Below, piece by piece: positions 33,840 through 44,083 of a stretch of 64,000 nucleotides of DNA. The position numbers were made by a program, and so were the translations under genes. The stretch's first letter is position 1; each line of letters begins with the position of its first letter. A model generated the notes under the pieces. It was not told the origin of the DNA and made no database searches. It saw only the letters and a program-made list of their open reading frames with translations. Location of the stretch: the NCBI GenBank assembly GCA_002633005.1, contig NMRA01000148.1:62001-126000 (forward strand). The letters run 5' to 3'. This DNA is from Phoronis australis (taxonomy: Eukaryota; Phoronida; Phoronidae).

Positions 33840-35105
33840 CCCACGGTGCATCGTATACGATATGTTTCTAAGAGCCACTAAGGAGGTGCTACAGTAGTCG
33901 AACCAGCCCGAAAATTTAATAATGCTAGGGCATGTCGAATTCACGCAAAAATTCAACGGTAATGGCGCATTGATATCACCTACCGTCTGTGTCAAGTTTC
34001 ATTAAAATCTATCATCCGGAAAGGCTCTTCCCAAAATATAGCCCCTAGGAGGTGCTTCAGTGGTCGAATCCACCAGAAAGTCACTGATATGATGCTAGGG
34101 CCGCATTGACATCGTATACCTCAGTGTGAAATTCCATTTGTCAGTTCTCTTGATATCATCCAGAAAACTCTTCCCGAAACAACGCTTGACCCCCCTTGAC
34201 GAGAACAAAATGGCCACTATAGGAGGTGTTGCCATCTTCAAATCCGCCCAAAAATTTAATGATGGCCGCCCATTGACATCACATAGCTCTGCGTAAAGTT
34301 TCATTGAAATTTGGCTTTCAATTGGTTCTCTACCTGTCATCCGGAAACGCTCTCACACAAATGCCCACTAGGAGGCGTTGCAGTTATCGAATCGGCCCAA
34401 ATAAGTGTCAACCGTCCGTTACTCGGTTCTTTAGATATCACTCTTCCCTCAAACAACACTTGAAAAGTTGTTGTCGAGAAAAAATGTCCACTAGGAGGTG
34501 TTTCAGTGATCGAATCCGCCCAAAAATTTAATGGTGCCGGCGCATTCTGACATCGTATACCTTTGTGTCAACTTTCACTGAAATCCTTCACTCGGTTCTC
34601 TACATATCATCCAGAAACGCTCTCACACAAAATGGCCACTAAGAGGCACTGCAGTAATCGAATCCGCTCGAAAATCAAATGGTGCCGACGTATCGACATG
34701 ATATAGCTCTGTGCGAAGCTTTTGAATTGAAATCTGCCAATCGGTTCTCTAGATATCATCCGGAAACGCTCTTCTCCCAAAACAACACTTGAAAAAACCC
34801 TAGTCGAAAAAATGGTCCTCGGAGATGTTGCAGTGGTCGAATTGATATCGTACACCCTTGGGGCAAGTTTTATTGAAATCCGTCGATCTGTTCTTTACAT
34901 ATATCATTCGGAAACGCTATTACAAAAAATACAGAAAGAACACGCCTCCGGGGCAGATTATAAATCGCGGCTCTTGTGATGCCCAACACCCTCGCGCCAA
35001 ATTTCACCAAAATCCGACGAGGTTTTTTTGAGATATTGAGCGAATGCCCGGACCCCCAGACGCCCGGACGGCCTGACACAGTAACGACAATGCGCGACCA
35101 GATAT
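33840..35105. repeat. Diverged tandem array, roughly 120-180 bp units
   Basis: About seven degenerate units repeat the order: CACTAGGAGGTGTTGCAG, TCGAATCCGCCC, AAAATTTAATG, GCGCATTGACATCGTATA, TGTGTCAAGTTTCATTGAAA, CGGTTCTCTAGATATCATCC, GGAAACGCTCTTCCC. The array ends with a block containing AAATTTCACCAAAATCCGA, GAGATATTGAGCGAATG and C-rich CGGACCCCCAGACGCCCGG. Open frames are short and not conserved between units, so it looks non-coding. Confidence 0.7.
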
Positions 35106-35107
35106 AT

Positions 35108-36262
35108 TAAGTGTCCCAAAAAAGTGAGCCACTTTTTGACAAGTAATTTCTCAACAATGGATAAACCGACTTTTTTCAAATTTCTTGCATATGAAGCTTA
35201 TGATATTATCAACAAATATACAAAATATCAAAGAGATTTGTGTCCAATTTTGGGAGTACTGTCAAATCAAAAAGATCATGTCAAAAATAAAATACCAACA
35301 GGAAGCTGGCTAATTTCAGTCTGTGCTCAATGTGGCCTCCATCTTCCTCCACGACTAAAAGGAACCGTTTCTTCCAACCAGAAATGCTTTTTTCGTATTT
35401 CTTTCATCGAGATTTTCTCCCATGACATAATTATCCTGTCTTTTAACTCCTTCTCAATCAATTTACCTTTCATTCTCCGGTAAACTTTCTCCTTCAGAGA
35501 GACAGTCCTATGTTGCATATTAAGTCTTTTTCATCAGTGAAAGTGATTCTTTTCACATCAGTTGTTGAGTAGCTGTCATGCAAGTATCGACATCGAGTTT
35601 TTTTTTAATTCATTCTAACATTTTGATCCCTCCACGATACCCACATTCTTTTGAAGGGATTTAACTACAACAGTTTTTCACCATTCTTTGCACAGAAGAC
35701 TGCTCACATGTAAATGCTTTGCGACTTCTTTCAGAGATTTGTGATTGCCCGGATTGCCATCCTAGGATTGAATCAGTTCCTCAACACGATCCTCGTTTTC
35801 TTTCGAACATGCAGTCTTGGGTCTCCCACTTCCAGTTTTACGCGCAACAGACCCTGTGCTGCGTATTTTAGCAATAAGTCTATTTACAGTGGCACGACTC
35901 CACCCTTTCCTTGGGAACTCCTTTGAGATTCTTCTTCCGCTCCACTCTTTCTCCTTGAAAGAGGTTTCAATTGTTAATTTATCATTTTCACTCAAAGGCA
36001 TCCTTACAAGCCAGAATATTAGACAGAACTGATTTGGACACAGATCTGACAATAAAAAACAGTAGACTTGACACCCAGGCAGGCAATTTTTTGACTGACA
36101 GATGCCAGCACAGCATGAACACGATGTAAGTCATCCCACTGTTTTGAATTTCACAGTACTTCCATTTTGATGACACCCTGAAGATACATTGTGAAAATTT
36201 TCAGTTGGTCAATTGCTAAGAAATTGCTTGTCCAAAAGTAGCTCATTTTTTGGGATACCTGA
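35108..36262 (-). mobile_element. Tc1/mariner-superfamily transposon, inactivated
   Basis: The ends are matching inverted repeats of about 45 bp. The left reads GTGTCCCAAAAAAGTGAGCC, and the right, on the opposite strand, GGTATCCCAAAAAATGAGCT. TA dinucleotides flank the element at 35106-35107 and 36263-36264, the Tc1/mariner target. Inside on the minus strand are an N-terminal helix-turn-helix region and a C-terminal tail of transposase type. At 1155 bp it is short for an intact element. It directly abuts the tandem array at 33840-35105. Confidence 0.85.
35327..36052 (-). pseudogene. Broken mariner-like transposase
   Basis: Residues near the start carry MPLSENDKLTIETSFKEKEW, then RRISKEF and SRATVNRLIAKIRSTGSVAR plus a GSGRPK hook, a paired helix-turn-helix of Tc1/mariner type. 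A stop interrupts at 35762. The same frame goes on with DGNPGNHKSLKEVAKHLHVS, the second helix-turn-helix, then more stops. A tail at 35327-35518 has SWEKISMKEIRKKHFWLEE. Only about 120 bp separate these parts, so the DDE/D catalytic core is largely deleted. Confidence 0.7.
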
Positions 36263-37896
36263 TAAATAAGTGGGCGCATAAAAAGATTGTCTCCCAGGCT
36301 TCGGCCTCAGATAACCCTCTAGGACACGATTGTAACGTATTTCTCCACTGATTTGAGAAAAAGTCATTGATGGCACAAAGACTGCCACTCATTGGATTAC
36401 ATAAAATCTTTCAAGAAATTCCATAGTTCTACAAGCATACGTAAAGTGGTCTTGTTAAAAGTCACGTTTCAGCGTGCGACTTATTGGATACATAGAAGTG
36501 TACCGGAGCGCCTACCGAAGCTGTACGTGCGCGGCTACGAGGACTGAATCTTGTGAAGCATGATTTTAGTGTACTTAACGTTAACTTCCGTTGATTGTCA
36601 GTAGAGTTGTATTCAGGAACGTTTAACTAATGAATTAGTATCCCCTGAGTACCGAGAAACACCGGCGTGATCATAATCGCCTAATTAATTGAAATATTGC
36701 GTGTTTCTTTAAAGGATATGTTTGCTACTCCACTGTCGCGAGATGAAGAGGCTGTGCATTGTTTTCCGAACATATCGTTGTTTGCTACGTCTTTGTAGTA
36801 AATGTTTAAACAGACAATTTAAGTCAACGTATTAGTACAGTTGATAGATTGTGGAATAATCAATCCATGCGACTGAACTCGTCACCCTATTACGTGACCA
36901 CTTTGTGGATCTCAAACTTAGTTACAAACGCACCTGTGCAACAAAATGTGCGTACCCTGCGTAATGAAGTTTTCTCCTCTCAATACCCTAAGCTCTTTAC
37001 ATCCCAGTCGCCTCCATGGCCTACTATTCAAGTGCAGACTTTTTGTACACTTTTGGCCTGCAAATATAGGTCTGGGCTTCTTGTTTCCTTTGAATGAAAA
37101 CTGTGATAACGAAGTCATCTCACTGACTTATGTCTTTACAAAACTAGAAATCAGAATTAAGACTCACCTAAATCACTGAAGCGTATTCGTAAAGATCGAG
37201 AGATTCGTCCAGCTACCCAATATACGAGCTACTGAAGGTCGTCATATATAGCCTAGAGTGAACCTATGTCTCTATCCTTGAACAAAATAAGGCAAAGACA
37301 GCGCTGAAATAACTTATATAAGACGTATCCTCGAGTCCGACTGAATTCGCGCTGCGTGTAATTTCGCGTTATTATGAATGGCGGGCAATACCATGGCAAC
37401 CATAATTAAATGAAAACGAATACAGAAGCCTTGTATTTAGAACGTTTTTTTTTCTCTTTTTCAGAAACATCGTGAACATCTCCATGAATAGCGTGGTTTG
37501 ATTGGTGGAGATCACAGTATTTTCGACGAATGGTTATCACGTGACCAAAAATGGCGTTACGGGTGACTGAATATTCATCGCAGTCAACCTCACTGCATTA
37601 GAGTATATGAACAACTTATCGCACGTCTGAACAAACAAGGCCCTGATAACCAACCAGCTCTATAGAGTTCACGATGCGTAACTTTTCGTCAGGAAAATTT
37701 GCAACGGCACCAATTTCCAAAATCGTGTCACGCCATTATGCCAACACCTGGAAGCGAGTAGTTGCTCGAACATTTCCGGATAAAATTGCATTCACTGTCA
37801 ATACAGAAAATTAATATGTTGTAGATATCTTCAATAACGTGCAAAACAGCATTACGATGACGGCATTTGTATTTTATCTTAATCACCTCTTTTCAG
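36263..37896. other. Intergenic, no recognised gene
   Basis: Nothing is identified except a 48-codon frame opening at 37675 (MRNFSSGKFATAPISKIVSR). It could be the first exon of the unidentified gene proposed at 37897-41231 if a weak donor, GTAGTT after TGGAAGCGA, is used. Confidence 0.3.
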
Positions 37897-38068
37897 ACAG
37901 ACATATACGCGACATTCGCCCGCCCAATTGGCGACTATGTATCCAAGGCAACACGCAGATTGGTCAAGTTATCAACTGCGCAGTATTTTAATAAAAATGC
38001 AACCCGTCGTTCTAATTACGTTGCTTCATCTGAACTCATTTCAGTTGAACCAGCCGCTGTTGCTTTAG
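37897..38068 (+). CDS. Unidentified exon candidate A
   Basis: A 172-bp segment with a good acceptor (ACCTCTTTTCAG) and donor (GTGAGA at 38069), open from phase 0 to phase 1. It encodes TDIYATFARPIGDYVSKATR and ends with SSELISVEPAAVAL. Base composition is richer in GC and in varied codons than the flanks. No domain is recognised. It may belong with 41033-41231, whose entry phase matches. Confidence 0.35.
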
Positions 38069-39170
38069 GTGAGAATCGATAGTTACAGCAATGTCTTTGC
38101 GTAAATTAAAGGGACTGAATCTAAACGTCAGTTATAGTGAGTCTCATCTCAGTGCTAACAGCCGGCAAGGAAGGTCTAGAGACGCTTTCTATCGCATTCT
38201 AACCGATAATCGGAAAAAAGTAATGTTTGGTGTCAAATAATGCGGGAAAATTACCAGGGGTACTTATTATTTGCTAAAGTTCATTTCATTATTACATTGA
38301 ATAAACAGTTTTTAAATATAACACATTGTACTGAAAAGTACTGAAAAGACTGTTACAAAAAGAGCAATATCTATAGACTTGAAGATTTCTGTACACAAAA
38401 CTTTGTTTTCGATATCTAGGCAGAATTTCTTCCACATGACAAAATTTAATTTAAAGGTATATTGACTATTCCCTTGAGACATCCCGTTTCATCCGACAAT
38501 GGGAAGTGTCACATGTTCTGATTAAATATTTCGACATTCACAAGAACTCGGGTCGTGAAATAAAAGCCTTAAGTTTCTTGTTTTCTGTGATTATACTGTG
38601 TTTGGGATGGAACACATGGGTGACTATCAAGATTTTCTGCAAACAGACACTCAAATATAGACCCATGGGTGTAATTGACAACTACAGCAGGGAGGGTGAA
38701 GAATACAATTGAATGGTGGTACACTAATACCAAAGGAAAACGCGCGAGTGTGTTTCCGTTCCTACCATCGAACTCTATCCCACACTCATCAATCTTTGCT
38801 TGGGTACGTTCGAATCTCGCTCCATGCGCTCACAAAGGACTTGAAGTCCAGTGTTAATTCGTGTTATTCGCAAGTTGAGTGGAAATGATGAAACTGAGAA
38901 AACTGTTCAAGACCGGTTTCCAATAATCACTGTGAAACACAGCGGCTAACAGGAATGTTAGATTTCACTGTCTTTCACAGTGTGTGTGATTCTAAAACGC
39001 TGTAAATCACGGGATATTTTTGCTTGTTTATAGCTAGTCTCTTCAGTAATTAAGATGCTAGTTGGTAATGTCCCATGGGGTTTTCTGAGAGAAAGTGATT
39101 TCTTTGCTTGCTGCCAGACAATAGTAATTTAGGCTTTGAATTAATAACTGGTACTGTTTGCAGTACATAT

Positions 39171-39325
39171 CAGTTGCGGATTTAGGGAGGGGGGGCAAGA
39201 GAGCCATGCCCCCCTAAAATTCTCCCAGATTCCATTTGGCAGTTCGGGGGTGCGAATACCAGACGGGCAAAATCCTGGCTAATATTATACCCTGGTCCCT
39301 CCTCAAAATCCTGGATCCGCCCCTG
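39171..39325. mobile_element. CAGTGGCGGAT-type MITE, 155 bp
   Basis: The left end is CAGTTGCGGATTTAGGGAGG and the right end CTGGATCCGCCCCTG, inverted and of the same type as at 10621 and 48051. The G-rich left arm and C-rich middle (GCCCCCCTAAAATTC) can pair. No clear target duplication is seen. Confidence 0.5.
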
Positions 39326-40004
39326 CACATGAAGAGCAAAGAAGTCACAGAGAATTTTATTTCCACCGAATATGTCCTCATCAGTCTAGACATTGAGGGT
39401 GTTTCCAGAGAATGGCTAACTCGTACAAACATTAATTTGTTACTTCGCAGATAAAAGAAACGTCTTATCTTTCAGGGGCAACAGCAATCAGAATATTTTG
39501 AATGATGTCTTGCTGTTTCAGTGTTCCGAAAAATCAACCCATTTTCGGTGTACCGAAAATTTGTGCTACTATGAAGTCACATACAAAACTAGCTCAGTCT
39601 TTAGTAGAATTCTATTGAAACATGGACCTTTATGCAAAATTCCTAACCTGACCACAATGTAAAACCTCTCGCAAGGAAGTCAGACACCCTGTCGTTGGGA
39701 AAACGGCGGTGAAAACGACACAGGCCACTATAGACTGTCAAGAATTTCCAACAGAAATAAAAATAATCCTGATTTTCGTTCGTCTCAAGAATAGCTCCAA
39801 TGGATGGTTCCGACAAACGCAGTTAGGCCATGTGTAGGCCGATGCAAAGTCCTACACAGGCAAAACAAATATGGCGGAGGTTCCTTGCAAATGTACTACA
39901 GAAGCAGTTTCCCTACTATGTGTTTTTAATCATTTCACTTTAACTGTTAAAATTTATAGTTGCATTATCAAATGGACTATAGCACGAAGCGATATATCCA
40001 TGTA

Positions 40005-40085
40005 AGACGCCGGCCAGCTCATTGACACCCCAAGCTTTATGCATACGCATGTCTGATCGATTCAGACACCTTAGGTGCAGTTGTT
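40005..40085 (+). repeat. Dispersed protein-like fragment, copy 1
   Basis: CAGCTCATTGACACCCCAAG and the following bases match 47865-47945. One frame of both copies reads QLIDTPSFMHTHV or QLIDTPSFIHTGV. This copy has stops soon after, so it is a fragment of an unidentified dispersed element or pseudogene. Confidence 0.4.
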
Positions 40086-41032
40086 GTTTCGCAATATACT
40101 CTTATGTTTGGTGCTCCGGTGAGCTGTTTCATAACACAAATAATCGTCAGAAAAAACTGTTTCCATGCATTATGACTACACTTGACTTTCTAGTGTCTGG
40201 TGGTCTAATATTAGATTTGTCTACAGTTGTCGACGAGGCCACGTTTCCTTGAGCAACACTGTCTTTCACATCTGTTGCAGATTTCATTGTTAGTTCACAT
40301 TAGATACTACCAAAAAAAATAACAATAATTGCGGAACGTCATGAAGGTCGCAAGCTCCAATTGACACAAACGTGCTGGTTGAATCAATTTTGTTTACATA
40401 TATTATTCTACTTAGTCAAGTTATATAGCATTGTAACGCCGAAGAGACCCTTTATCTAACGGTGCTATTTCCACCACAAACGGAGAAGCGACGGAAGGTG
40501 CTCTTGCGTTTTCAAATGGTGACGATTTCGGTATTTTGTCTCAAATTGCACGTAACTCTTTATAACGAACTGTTGTTTATTATCATTAAGTCTGGAGGTT
40601 TCTGAGAAACAACTCGAAAAGGCAAACTGCAAATCCCTATTAAACTACCACGTGTTGATAAATATATATCACAAAATCGGCAGGTCGGCTTACAAATTGT
40701 CTGTTAAGTCAATTTCGAGTTTTACTATTTTTGACCGACCGTTGAAGCTGCGCTGAATATAACTTCAATCACAGCCATTTCTTTTGGGCAGATTTATGTC
40801 AACTCGGCAGTGCGGCGTGTCTGATCCGTCTAATCATCTACCGAGGTGTTGTGTACATTTTTACGTGCTATTTATTCCCTTATTAAAGTACAAAAAATGA
40901 CAAATTCAAGAGATATTATCGATTTGTTTTGGAATTGGATAATTGTTGGTTGAGGTAGTTTTTTGTAGTGGTTAGCTTTGACTAGAGCTGTAAAACAACA
41001 AATTCCGTTGTGTTTCATGATTTTATTACAGA

Positions 41033-41231
41033 TCGCCAATTCTCGCCGTTATCTACCAGACATTCGCTGAAATCAAGACCGGGGTCTTCACCAGTTCAAC
41101 ACCCTCACAATACTCTGCAATTGGGATTTAGCTATGCCAGCAGAGCGTTTGGATACGACTGTGGAGGTTACAGGTTTGAATCCTCGTATTGTGAGAGAAA
41201 TCAAAAACAACGGGACAGAGGATGCGAATAG
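41033..41231 (+). CDS. Unidentified exon candidate B (possibly terminal)
   Basis: Acceptor TTTTATTACAG. In phase 1 it reads DRQFSPLSTRHSLKSRPGSS and then PVQHPHNTL, after which the frame runs into a tRNA-like SINE before a stop at 41229-41231. The phase matches candidate A. The SINE-derived end makes a true coding terminus doubtful. The family is unknown. Confidence 0.25.
41121..41205 (+). repeat. tRNA-like SINE head
   Basis: GATTTAGCTATGCCAGCAGA resembles a tRNA D-arm and A-box, and ACAGGTTTGAATCCT is a good B-box (GGTTCGAATCC type). The spacing matches a tRNA of about 73 bases, but the acceptor stem does not pair, so this is a tRNA-derived SINE or a dead tRNA copy. Confidence 0.5.
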
Positions 41232-42216
41232 TCTGAACTTGGTAAATAAAGGGCATGCATGGTAAAAGCCAAGCGCAGGCTTCTATCTCCTGCTGATGAG
41301 GAGGAGAAAGCAAATTTTGATAGACTTTAGTCTGAGCATAGACTATATAGTACATGGACCGTCAACTCCGAATATATTCGATGGACGAAATCTGTGGTCT
41401 TACGCACAAGCCGTGACGTCATTTTTCAGTAGCGACACCTGGCGAAATTAGCAATTTTATTTCCGGCAAGTACGTAGTCTGCTAATTATAATCGGCTGTT
41501 GTGTGGTTGGGTGTTCGGCCATTCAGACGAAATGTAAAGGACTAAGTTTCCACACCGCTGAAGTTTGAATTTTGCAATTACATGACCAGTAGTGCTGCCA
41601 AAAGTACCCACGATACCAACAGTTCTATTATTGGAAGACTTGGAACAGCGTTTCAATGCCGAAATAATTTTTTTTTTCGTTGTACTAGACAATAAAATAG
41701 ATGCGAGAATTTCCCGTCACAAAAAAACACTAACCGGAAACTGAAATAGATAATTTAGGAAAGTAGCGCCTCCTCTAGGATAGTACGCAAGAAAATGTCG
41801 GAAATGCGAATCTGTTGTCTATAATCCATGGTCTGAGCAATCTATGGAGCAATAAACTTGCGGAAACCCAAGATCGAGTAAGTCTCTGCAAGATATCGCA
41901 TTAAAAGTTAAGCACGTGATCTATTACGCTACCATTACAAGCGAGATTGTTGCGTTTATGGAACTCAACAATATATGTAGTGATGATGACAATTGCATTT
42001 TTGGAGAGAGCGTAGATTTGTGGGATACGATCGAGTCCTTCAATCCAGAATTCAGAAAGTGACGGTCACAGAGGTGATCCTCTTCTCGGTAAGCTGGCAG
42101 CTAATTTGGGTAGATGCTTCCTGTTTACTCGCATCTATGATAAATTGAACTTCTGGCTACTTGAAATACAACCAAAATATGAATCTGAATCTGCAGTGAT
42201 TTCTATAGATATCACC

Positions 42217-43515
42217 GCTTACTAGAGCCTTGGTGCAAAGCTGTATACTAAATATATAGCTTTGCGCCGATGTGGATAAAAACTGAATAATTAAAATCTG
42301 ACTCAAAATTAGTGTCATTAAAAACTGCACTCTACCTGGAGTAAACTAAATTATTTACTCGTGTTAGAAAAATTGGCGTTCTACCCTTATCCTGCAGCTA
42401 AAATTGTGGAACGATCTTTTCCGTCGGCTTTCTGCGTCATGAAATGTTGCGTCACCTATTGGCCAGTTTCTTTTTTCGCCGATTCTTCATTCATTTGTTC
42501 TTTTTCAAAAGGTTGCGTACATGTCACAACAGTTTATTGGAAATGGTGTTATTTCCTTAGAAGTTTTTAGTATTTTCATAGCAGCAAACCGAACTTCAAA
42601 TTTTGCTACTGCGAAGCTGTCATCATCTCCAGAGAGAAAATGATTTTGCATCCACACCCGCCGGTCGTTTGCTCTATATGTCACGGTTGATGTAAGTTTC
42701 ACAACGAGGTGACAAAGAGAACTACCCGGGCTGTGTGAAATTTCCGGGTTTAATAGGGCTTAACACAGTAGTATCTAGCCAGCCAGCTAGCAGAATGAAG
42801 ATCGTCGTCAAAATACAGCTAAGCACCACTGTGTGCTGAGCTCTGACAGACCTCGAAATTGCACACAGCCCGGGCAGTTCCACTCGTCACCTCGCTGTGA
42901 AACTTGTAGAGCTAAAGACCGGCGGGGGTGCATGCAAAATCTGGGAGTACCGACACTCACCTTAACCCGTTAAGCGAAAAAATAAAATCTAATAAACGTC
43001 ATTTTTTTGCGTAATTTTCCGCCTTTTGTAACAATCAAGTATGTCGTCCTTTTGAAATCAGTGACACCTGCACGCACCATTTCATAAAATCTTGGTGAAA
43101 CCTGCCGGGAGACTATAACAGCTTCGCAGCAGCAACGTTTGTTTTGAATTTTAGGTTTGTTGGTATCAAAATTCTAAAAAATTATAATGAAGTGAAACCA
43201 GTTTCGATAATTTATTGTGACGTGTAGTCAACCGACAACGGTTGATTAAAAGAATCGGCGAAAAAAGAATCTGGCCAACATGTGACGCAATATTTCATGG
43301 CGCCGAAAGCCGACGCAAAAGATCGCTCCACAACTTTAGCAGCAGAATAACGGTAGAACGCCAATTTTCCAACCCCGGTAAATAATTTCGTTCACTCAAG
43401 GAAAAATGTAGTTTTTAATGGCACTAATTTTGTGTCAAATTTTATCTGGTCAGTTTTTTACCCACATCGGAGCAAAGCTGAATATTTAGCATCCAGCTTT
43501 GCGCCATGGCTAAGT
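42217..43515. mobile_element. Long foldback element with arms of about 540-660 bp
   Basis: The left arm, about 42217-42752, and right arm, about 42858-43515, are inverted copies over nearly their whole length. Paired landmarks include AGCTTTGCGCCGATGTGG with CCACATCGGAGCAAAGCT, AAAATTGGCGTTCTACC with GGTAGAACGCCAATTTT, and CACCCGCCGGTC with GACCGGCGGGGGTG. The loop is about 100 bp. The right arm has roughly 170 bp not found on the left. TAGCTGGCTGG in the loop recurs just outside, at 43550-43562. No transposase frame is seen, so it is a non-autonomous foldback type. Confidence 0.75.
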
Positions 43516-43668
43516 GGTACCTAGCTGTAGTTTAACGATAGCTTCACACTGCTAGCTGGCTGGTTACGCCTCTTTGATTCACCGTTATCACACAACTTTT
43601 TGTGTATATACCGTGTCGCGTTATCTGCAAACGTTTGTGACTACTAAATTCTATATTTTAGTGATCTA

Positions 43669-44081
43669 GGCCCGGTCTCCAATCTTTTTACTCGAAATGG
43701 AACTCGAAATTAGGTTTGGCATTTTCTACTCTACTTTTGGGCGAACTCAAGATAAGTGTCTATTATTCTATGCTCGAGTACACAATAACTTACGTAGATA
43801 ATTTATGGCCCTTAGTTCACAGTTTGTAAACCCAATATTAAAGCAATAAGTTCGAGTTTGAACTCGAAATTTCGAGTTTTTACTCGAGTTTGTAGCACGA
43901 ATATAAGGGTTTTCAAGGGCAAACTTGAACTAGAAACTCCTATGCATAAACTATAATGTATTTGAGCACAGTCTGATGACCAATTATCTTAAGTTCGCAC
44001 AAAAGGAGCAGAGAAATTGCCAAAAATAGTTTCGAGTTAGTTTCGAGTTCGTTTCGAATACAAAGATTAGAGACCGGGCCC
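43669..44081. mobile_element. Palindromic MITE, 413 bp, TA-flanked
   Basis: The ends GGCCCGGTCTCCAATCTTT and, inverted, GGGCCCGGTCTCTAATCTTT pair, and the inverted similarity goes on inward for about 150 bp through repeated ACTCGAAA motifs and GCGAACTCAAGATAA. TA flanks both sides (43667-43668, 44082-44083). It lacks coding capacity. The ends and TA target suit a Tc1/mariner or Harbinger-related MITE. Confidence 0.75.
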
Positions 44082-44083
44082 TA

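Larger units (their letters stand above)
38069..41032. other. Possible intron between exon candidates A and B
   Basis: AT-rich DNA holding the MITE at 39171-39325 and the fragment at 40005-40085. Nothing else was identified. Confidence 0.3.

Noticed and set aside
33840-35105. CRISPR-like array
   Set aside because: The units are long, degenerate and of irregular length in an animal genome; there are no short identical repeats with unique spacers.
41121-41205. Functional tRNA gene
   Set aside because: A- and B-box-like segments are present, but the acceptor and anticodon stems do not pair.
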